DNA from: Muscardinus avellanarius | Lineage: Eukaryota > Chordata > Mammalia > Rodentia > Gliridae | DNA length: 64,000 nucleotides | Direction: 5' to 3' | Assembly (NCBI GenBank): GCA_963383645.1 | Contig: OY726557.1 | Coordinates: 125,528,895-125,592,894 of the forward strand | In this document: piece after piece, positions 57,621-64,000 of the stretch | How positions within the stretch are numbered: position 1 is the first letter of the stretch | Layout of the letters: each line of letters opens with the position of its first letter | The notes under the pieces: model-generated | What the model was told of the DNA's origin: nothing | Databases searched by the model: none | The model's input: only the letters and a program-made list of their open reading frames with translations | Translations under genes and position numbers: made by a program

Positions 57621-58404
57621 CCTGGGCCTGCCTGCCTCCTAGACGCTCAGTGGAGGCTGAAGTTCCCCGGGAGGAACAGGAAGAGGCCGGGGCCAGCTCA
57701 ACTGTGAGAGGCGGCCAGGGCTATTAATGTGCCTTTGAGGCTGGCAAGAGGGCAGAGATGTGGCTGAGGATGTGGAAACCAAGATCCTGCACCCCAACTT
57801 CTCTACTCCTGTCTGCCCTTGTGAGGCGGAGGACTAGAGAACTGTGTCTCTGTGTCCTCAGGGGGTGCCATCGGTGCTCAGAGCTGCGGAGAAAGGGAGC
57901 CCCAACTGCTAATCTTCTCCCCCAGGCAGGAATTTTCAGAGTCCCATTGGGCAAACGTGAATCCTGGTTCCCAAAGGCTGGTCAAGGTACCTGGATATTT
58001 ACAGAATGCGTGAAGGAGCCTGGTTTCTAACTCAGGGTTGAGAGAGTGAACTGTATGTGTCGTATCCCCATTTGGCAAAGGGACTTCTCTTCGGATCAAT
58101 GAGTTAGCACATGTTTATGGAGCCCTCTGATTCCTGCGTGAGCGAGGCCTCTGAATCTGGACCAAGCTGCCCGAGATCTCAGCTCTGCCCCGCTGCGTTG
58201 CTGGCTCCAGGGCTTGGCAAGGGACTGCCACAGAACAACTATAGTTATAACTGTCTTTATAGAAGTGGGATAATCACAGCTTCTTCATAGTTCCGTGGTG
58301 ACAATGACCTTGCGCAATGTTTGGTGCATCAGAAATGCCCAGATGAGGCCCTCCCAGCATCCCCAAGGTGCTTCCTCTTGTGTGTGTTAAAAGCCAGCTG
58401 CCTT

Positions 58405-58510
58405 GGACACTAAGGATACTAAGTATATACTATACTTATTACATACTTATTATATACTATATAATAAATATGTACATTAAGATTATAAAGATTCATATTG
58501 TTATATAACT
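58405..58510. repeat. AT-rich low-complexity stretch
   Basis: Imperfect TATACTATA/TACTTATTA repeats. Confidence 0.75.
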
Positions 58511-58561
58511 GTGCTTACCTCTGCATTCTAATTAGAAGCTAAGTAGAAGATGGAAATATAT

Positions 58562-58758
58562 AGTAAGGTGTGGTGGGGCACAACTGTAATCCCAATACTT
58601 GTGAGGCTAAGACAGAAGAATCATAGTTCTCAGCAATTTAGGGAGGTGCTCAGGAACCTAGCAAGATCCTTTTCAAAACAAAAAATTTAAAAATGAACTT
58701 GGGGTATAGCTTAGAGATAGAATGTCTTCTGGGTTCAAACTTCAGTAACAACAACAAG
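58562..58758 (+). repeat. B1-dID/MEN-type SINE
   Basis: Dimer from TAGTAAGGTGTGGTGGGGCA to CTTCAGTAACAACAAC. Near-TSD AAGATGGAAATATAT / AAGATAGAAATATAT. Confidence 0.8.
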
Positions 58759-59137
58759 ATAGAAATATATTTAAAAACATTAAACCCACTTTGATGGAGA
58801 AATGTTATTCTATCATATAACCAAATAGTGAGGAGGGAGACAGATCCCTGCCTTCACAACCTGGCTGTTATCATAGAACTTTCCAAGCACTGTGATGTAA
58901 ACACACCTCACCTTCCCTCTGGATGTTCCTGTCTATTGAGTCACATGAAGCTGCTGCTATTTCTTGTGTCTACGCTATCCTTGTCCTTGCATTTCTTTGT
59001 TTTTCTGGAAAACCACCTCACCTCTAGTTACTTTTTGTAATAATGAGTAGGAAATGAACTGAGCTCTTGCATGTCCAATACTGACTTTGTTTTGGTGGGT
59101 AATCTGTGTCAGAATCCTGGGACTGAATCAATCTCTC

Positions 59138-59243
59138 TCTCCCTCCTCCTCCTCCTCCTCCTCCTCCTCCTCCTCCTCCTCCTCCTCCTCCAATTAGGGA
59201 TTGAATCCAGGCCTCTTCACTGGGCTGCACCCCCCAGCCTTGC
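59138..59243 (-). repeat. ID-like fragment with (CTC)n tail
   Basis: (CTC)n at 59138-59190 leads into ATTAGGGATTGAATCCAGGC ... GCACCCCCCAGCC. No B1 half follows. Confidence 0.7.
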
Positions 59244-59455
59244 TTCCCTATCTCATTTCCCATCTTGTTATGAGGATCCATGGAAACTTTCATTTTTCTC
59301 TCGAGAGTTGTGAAATCTCGCCACTATGTTCTGGGTCTGTAGGTTCACTTTCTTTTCTTAGTTCATTTTATTTCTCTTGCTCAGCCTTTATGATCTTAAA
59401 TCTGAGGTCACCTGTCTGGTTTCAGCGCAGGGAAATTTTGGTTTTGATTCTTTTT

Positions 59456-59620
59456 GTGTGTGTGTGGTACTAGGGATTGAAGCCAGGGGTGCTTAACTAC
59501 TGAGCTTCATCCCCAGCCCTCTTAATTTTTATTTTGAGACAAGTCTCGTTGAGTTCCTGAGGCTGGCCTCAGCCTCCCAGTAGCTGGGATTGCAGGCCGG
59601 AGCCATTGTGCCCCGGCTTC
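59456..59620 (-). repeat. B1-dID/MEN-type SINE, internally shortened
   Basis: ID half GTACTAGGGATTGAAGCCAG with a longer middle than the common dimers, linker, then a shortened B1 half ending ATTGTGCCCCGGCTT. Confidence 0.75.
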
Positions 59621-59624
59621 TCTC

Positions 59625-61619
59625 TTCTTGAACTTCTTTATTCATTTCCTCGGTCTTCCCTGTTTTCTCCTTCTGTGACTCCTACAGCCCAGCTCTGTGT
59701 GTGGCATACAGTACGCGATTACTGAGCTTCCCACTTGGGACCTGGATTCTAGTGAGGACCCAGGCTCCAGCTCGCTGCCTGAACTTGGGTAGGGTTCCTC
59801 ATTTGTCTAAGGGAGCGGCCATACCTCCTCTAGTCAGGACTATTCCAGCTCTGCTGGCCTCTGACAATCACCGTAGAGCCTTGTGTCCCTACTGTTCTTA
59901 CACAAGGAAGGAAAAGTGGGGACACACGAAGTCAGTTTCTGGGGAGCGAGGAGCAATCTGCAGTGGTGATGAGCTATGTGACTGCCGGCCTCCCACTGTG
60001 CACCTTCCAGAATCTTCCATCTCTCCAGCCTCCATGTCTTCTTCCTTGGTCTCCGCTCCCCTGACCTCTTCATCTCCCCCTGCCCCCCCAACCTCTGACT
60101 CCCCACACTTCTCAGCCCACAAACATACAGCTCCTGTTGGGAAAAACCCCACAAATTTCTCACCAAGTGAGATCCTGTTCTCCCTTTTATGAGCTCCTGA
60201 ACAAAGAGATAACACTGACTGCTCTTCCAACTCAGGGCCCTGACTGGAGACAGCCGGGCCCTGGAAAGAGAAGGAAGCACACAGGGTCCTACAGGCAGCA
60301 GGGATCTGCCTGAGTGCTGGGAAGCGTGTGCCCTGGGTGGGGGGCGTCATCTCCCACCAAGCTCCCCTTGCCTGGAGCAACCTACTCCCGAGGGAACCTC
60401 TAATCTGGAAGTCAAGATTCTTCATCCCTTTTCCCTGGGCAGCTTGACCCCTGGAAGATTCAGAGTAACTCATGCTCAGATCCCAGGAGAGGCGGTTGTG
60501 TGCTGAGACATAGCATCCTGGTTAGCATTCTTGAGGGGCACTACACGAATTTTTTTTCTCTTCTTCTCCCACTTGCTGGCTCTTGCCCTGGTATGACAGG
60601 TGGGATCAATCTTATAGGAGAAAGAAGGGGGGGGGAGGCAGAGGTACAGTCTTGAACTTCAGGTCCACAAAGACCGTGCTAAAAACAGGCCTCTTTCTGC
60701 TCCACAGAAACCACAGTGATAGGAAATGAGTTGTCATTGCAGAAGGTGGGATAAAGATTCCAGACAAGTTATACTTCTCAGACGAGTTGCCAGTGTTCAA
60801 AGATTCTGCTACTAACATGAAACACTCCTCCTTTGTGTCTGAGTGCAGCTGAAAGGGCCAGCACGTGACGAAAGGTTTCCTTAGTAGAAGCCAGAATACT
60901 GCAGACCCTTTCCCAAGGCTGGGGGCTGAGGGATGGGGGCTGGTGGGAGCCAACCAAGGAGCCAGCGGAGGCTGAGCAGCTCTGGTGCTCCGTCCTTCAG
61001 CCTCATTACTGCCTGCTTTGGAGACTGTGAGTAATAACCCATGGCTGACCTGCAAAGCTCTCCATTGGCCTCTTACGCAGCTTGCAGCCTGGAATCTCAC
61101 TGGGCTGAGAGAGGAAAGGTGTGCGGGAAGAGGCTCCAGCTAGAACTCAAGAAAACATGGCAAGGAGGGGACAAGTCAGAAGAATGGAGTGCCCCGACTT
61201 GAACAAGCTAATATTGCTCAACTGGCCAGGCTTTCCAAACAGAGAGCCAGGTGCCTCTTCACCTATGAGTCATGGGCAGATTTCATTCTAGAACAGGGAC
61301 TTCTTTGCAGCTGTGGGTGGTCCCTGGAAAGCCAGGGGTGGAGTGGAGAAAGAAGGCTAACTGGAGACAGTTACAGAGAGCAGGCTGGCTGTACATGCCT
61401 CCCCACCCCACTCGGCCAGGGCCCCTGCAGGGCACCCGTGTTTGGGCTGTCCAGGAGACAGTGGCGATTGCCTGTCAGTGTGAGTCAAAGCCCTGGCCCT
61501 GAGCGGCTGGATGCAAGGTCAGGGACAGGCAGTCTGGTTTTTAGATTTATGGGATACCATCCCAGAATTCCCTTTCCAGATATCTAAAACAAGTGATCAG
61601 GCTCCCAATTACACACCAC

Positions 61620-61620
<1 letters not shown>
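59625..61620. other. Single-copy DNA, no gene seen
   Basis: Several 130-190-codon frames overlap on both strands, the sign of chance open frames. No domain or repeat recognised. Confidence 0.45.
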
Positions 61621-61669
<49 letters not shown>

Positions 61670-61838
61670 CTGCAGATTGAACCCAGGGGCATTTTACCTC
61701 CAAGCTCTACCCCAATCCTTTTTATTTTTTATATTAAAGCAAGGTCTTGCTAAATTGCTTAGGCTAGGCTTGAACCTGAAGCCCTCCTGTCCCAGTCTCC
61801 CAAGTACTGGGATTACAGGCACATACCACATGCCTTTG
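61621..61838 (-). repeat. B1-dID/MEN-type SINE with (GT)n tail side
   Basis: (GT)n at 61621-61662, ID half GCAGATTGAACCCAGGGGCA, B1 half ending ATTACAGGCACATACCACAT. Confidence 0.82.
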
Positions 61839-61839
61839 A

Positions 61840-62430
61840 AAAGCATTCTTCAACCAGACATCTCTGCCATTTCACGTTTATTCTTTAATTTTGTCCCTTT
61901 CTTCCTAATTGAACACACAGTCCAGTGCGTCTGAGATGGAGGCTCAAGATGCGCTGTGTTCAGCACACTCAATGCTTCTCGTCTTTGTCTTGGTTGTATA
62001 TGTGTACAAGACCCCGACTTCTTATCGCTGGTATCAGCACTTTCATTTTCCCGTCATTTTTTTATAAAATAATAAGAGCAGAATGCAATAAAATATTTAC
62101 ATAAATTGGACCCACACCGCTGTGCTAGAATGACAGGGCAAAGAGAAATGGAAGCATTTCCATCATGAGGAGGCTCAGATACGTGTGCGTCAGCCACGTT
62201 CAAAAGCCACGTGTGACATGCAGAAGACACTTCGCGGTGGCCACATCACGTAATTCTTGGAAATCTGGGCCATGCGAAAGTCACGGGACCCTTGAGTTAA
62301 ACGGCCACGTCAGAGTCAGCAGCTTGTTTTCATCACTGGCCTCACTGTCTGTGCTTCTCTAGGATTAGGGATCTCATTCCTCCTCTACTGTTTCCTTCCT
62401 TTACCTCCAAACCTCTAGATTCTGGGATCA
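61840..62430. other. Single-copy DNA, partly conserved-looking
   Basis: AT-rich 62030-62180 (TTTTTTATAAAATAATAAGA, CAATAAAATATTTACATAAA) has an island-like texture; otherwise nothing. Confidence 0.3.
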
Positions 62431-62434
62431 GAGC

Positions 62435-62515
62435 GTGCCTAACATTTGGAAACCCGCTCGACCTCTCAAAGCCTCGGTTTTCTCATCCACGAACGAGAAC
62501 GTTCGTAAGTTCAAT
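62435..62515 (+). repeat. MIR fragment
   Basis: CAAAGCCTCGGTTTTCTCAT. Confidence 0.5.
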
Positions 62516-62525
62516 TTTGTGTGGT

Positions 62526-62870
62526 TGTTGTCGTAGTTAGATTTTTTTATTTGGTTGCCATGACCAAAATGCCTGACAAGAACAGCTTAGAGGAGGAAAG
62601 ATTAGTTTGGCTCATGGTTTCAGAGGTTCAGTCTATGGCCAGTGAGGTACAAACCTCACAGCAGCAGAGCATGGCGGAGGAAAGCTGTGCAGGACAGTCA
62701 GATGCAGAGAGAACAAACAAGCAAGAAAGAGACCAGGGACCTATATAGACCCAAGGCCATGCACCCAGTCGCCTGCCTCCTCCAGCCATCCCCAACCTCT
62801 GAACCTTGCTGTGTCACCAACACGTGAGTTTTTCTGGGAGACATTCCATATCTAAACCGTAATAGTTGTT
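62526..62870 (-). mobile_element. ORR1-like MaLR solo LTR (antisense)
   Basis: CATGACCAAAATGCCTGACA, AGAGGAGGAAAGATTAGTTT, CAGAGGTTCAGTCTATGGCC and GGGAGACATTCCATATCTAA fit the ERVL-MaLR ORR1 group. No internal region. Confidence 0.65.
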
Positions 62871-62874
62871 GATA

Positions 62875-63757
62875 AAAGTGAACAAGGTCACCCATATCGG
62901 CTTAGTGTAATGCCTGGTGCAAGGCAAGGACTCCTTAAGTGGCAGTTGATATTAATTCTATATTATTTTCTCACTCCCATCAAAATTCGTTCCAGGCAAA
63001 GGGACTAACATAGTCAGTCATTCCCACTGAGGTCTACATGGCTGCTGGGATGTAAAGGGTTATCCTCTCCAGATTTGTTTGTTTTACATGTTAACAGGAA
63101 GCAAAAGGAATTGAATTCAAACTGTGCACGTTTATATTCAGGGTACATTGGGGGAGACCTCGAGAAGACATGTTTATTGCATAAGCTTTTTCCTCCATAG
63201 AAGGGGAATGCCGGGCAGGGCTGGGAGTTTAGGGGTCACTGGGAGAAATGAGACGTGTAGCTGAGACGATTTATATCACATAGAAAAGTGCACAGCGACC
63301 GATCCCGCTTTGGTGCCCTGCATCGCCTGTTGAGAGCTCTAGGTGACAGAATGCTCCTTAAGTGGAAGGTGAAGGAGGCCTTTGTGGAAAGGTACGACAT
63401 GAGCAAAGTTTTGTTGGGGGAAATGGAATGGTCGTGTAGTGCAGATCATCTTACTTGGAGATAAGAACCACAGCAGAATGAGACAGTGACGATAACAGAA
63501 GGCATATCTGCCCAGCGGGGTATGAGTGTCGGGGTCCCTGGGACGGACCCACTGCCCCACACCACTTCCTCCCACATCACTTTGTCATCCCTCCCTCCCT
63601 GGGGGCTGATTTTCTCTCATTTTCTTTATGAGTTCCATCTGGGCTATCACAAAGGCCCCAGGGAAGGGCACCCACTGGCTGGGGACAAGTGGATTTTTAG
63701 TGATACCCTGAACCCAGTCCAAAAACTGCTTGCTTCCACACCCCTGACTCTTGATCT
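62875..63757. other. Single-copy DNA, nothing recognised
   Basis: Faint MIR-like TAATGCCTGGTGCAAGGCAA near 62908; no gene. Confidence 0.4.
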
Positions 63758-63791
63758 TTATATATATATATATATATATTTTTTTTTTTTT
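63758..63791 (+). repeat. (TA)n followed by a T run
   Basis: About ten TA units, then 13 T. Confidence 0.9.
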
Positions 63792-63814
63792 CCTGAAGGC
63801 AGATTTTAAAAATT

Positions 63815-63992
63815 GGGACCAAGCTTGGTACTTGGGAGGTTAAGACAAGAGGATCCTGGGTTCAAGGTTAGCCTTAGCAAACTATTGAGTCCCTCAGGAA
63901 TTTAGCAATATCCTGCTTCAAAATAAAAAATAAAAAGAGCTGGGGGGTGTCACTCTGAGGTAGAACACCTCTGGGTTCAATCCCCAGTACCA
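63815..63992 (+). repeat. B1-dID/MEN-type SINE, truncated B1 start
   Basis: Partial B1 half, linker AAAATAAAAAATAAAAAGAG, ID half ending CAATCCCCAGTACC at the window edge. Confidence 0.8.
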
Positions 63993-64000
63993 AGTAAATA

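Noticed and set aside
59898..60473. 191-codon minus-strand frame
   Set aside because: Overlapped by a 163-codon frame on the other strand; neither has protein character.
62526..62748. Open frame with a protein-like start (75 codons)
   Set aside because: It lies wholly in an ORR1-like LTR.

Overview
The window reads as nuclear DNA of a squirrel-family (sciurid) rodent. The main evidence is roughly three dozen copies of a dimeric SINE: a 7SL-derived B1-like left half, an A-rich linker, and an ID-like tRNA-derived right half ending in CCCCAGTACC. This architecture is the B1-dID/MEN type described from squirrels and dormice. Free-standing ID elements, rodent ORR1-like LTRs, L1 3' ends, and the old mammalian MIR, L2, hAT and Tigger fossils fit the same picture. 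There is no CpG island, no convincing multi-exon gene, no CRISPR array and no prokaryotic feature. Nearly every long open frame falls in a SINE, a microsatellite or an old LINE.

Layout. 1-10 kb: single-copy DNA with a nested SINE pair, MIR and hAT fossils, an L1 3' end, and a conserved-looking island at 2.69-3.15 kb carrying a near-palindromic RFX X-box. 10-15 kb: GC-richer, SINE-free, with a G-quadruplex-prone C-rich repeat. 15-21 kb: an L1 3' UTR split by a SINE, one candidate coding exon on the minus strand (16816-17063), a three-unit SINE (B1-B1-ID) and a Tigger element split by a SINE. 21-36 kb: L2/MIR-rich DNA, a (GATA)n array grown inside a SINE linker, and long polypurine/polypyrimidine tracts. 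36-42 kb: mostly single copy with MaLR LTR fragments. 42-46 kb: the densest repeat block, with a chimeric U6 snRNA retropseudogene and three copies of one 13-bp target site. 46-54.6 kb: more nested SINEs. 54.6-58.5 kb and 59.6-61.6 kb: nearly repeat-free, with a perfect 16-bp hairpin and a homeodomain-site-rich conserved-looking island. 62-64 kb: an ORR1-like LTR and a terminal SINE.

No set of genes works together here. The window is best described as intergenic or intronic DNA shaped by L1-driven retrotransposition, with scattered candidate regulatory islands. Family names are from memory of consensus sequences, and element boundaries are good to about 5-20 bp unless a target-site duplication (TSD) is given. 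The single most informative object is the U6/mRNA-3'-end chimera at 42814-43056. The single most testable gene claim is the minus-strand exon at 16816-17063. I did not find a clearly undescribed multi-component system.
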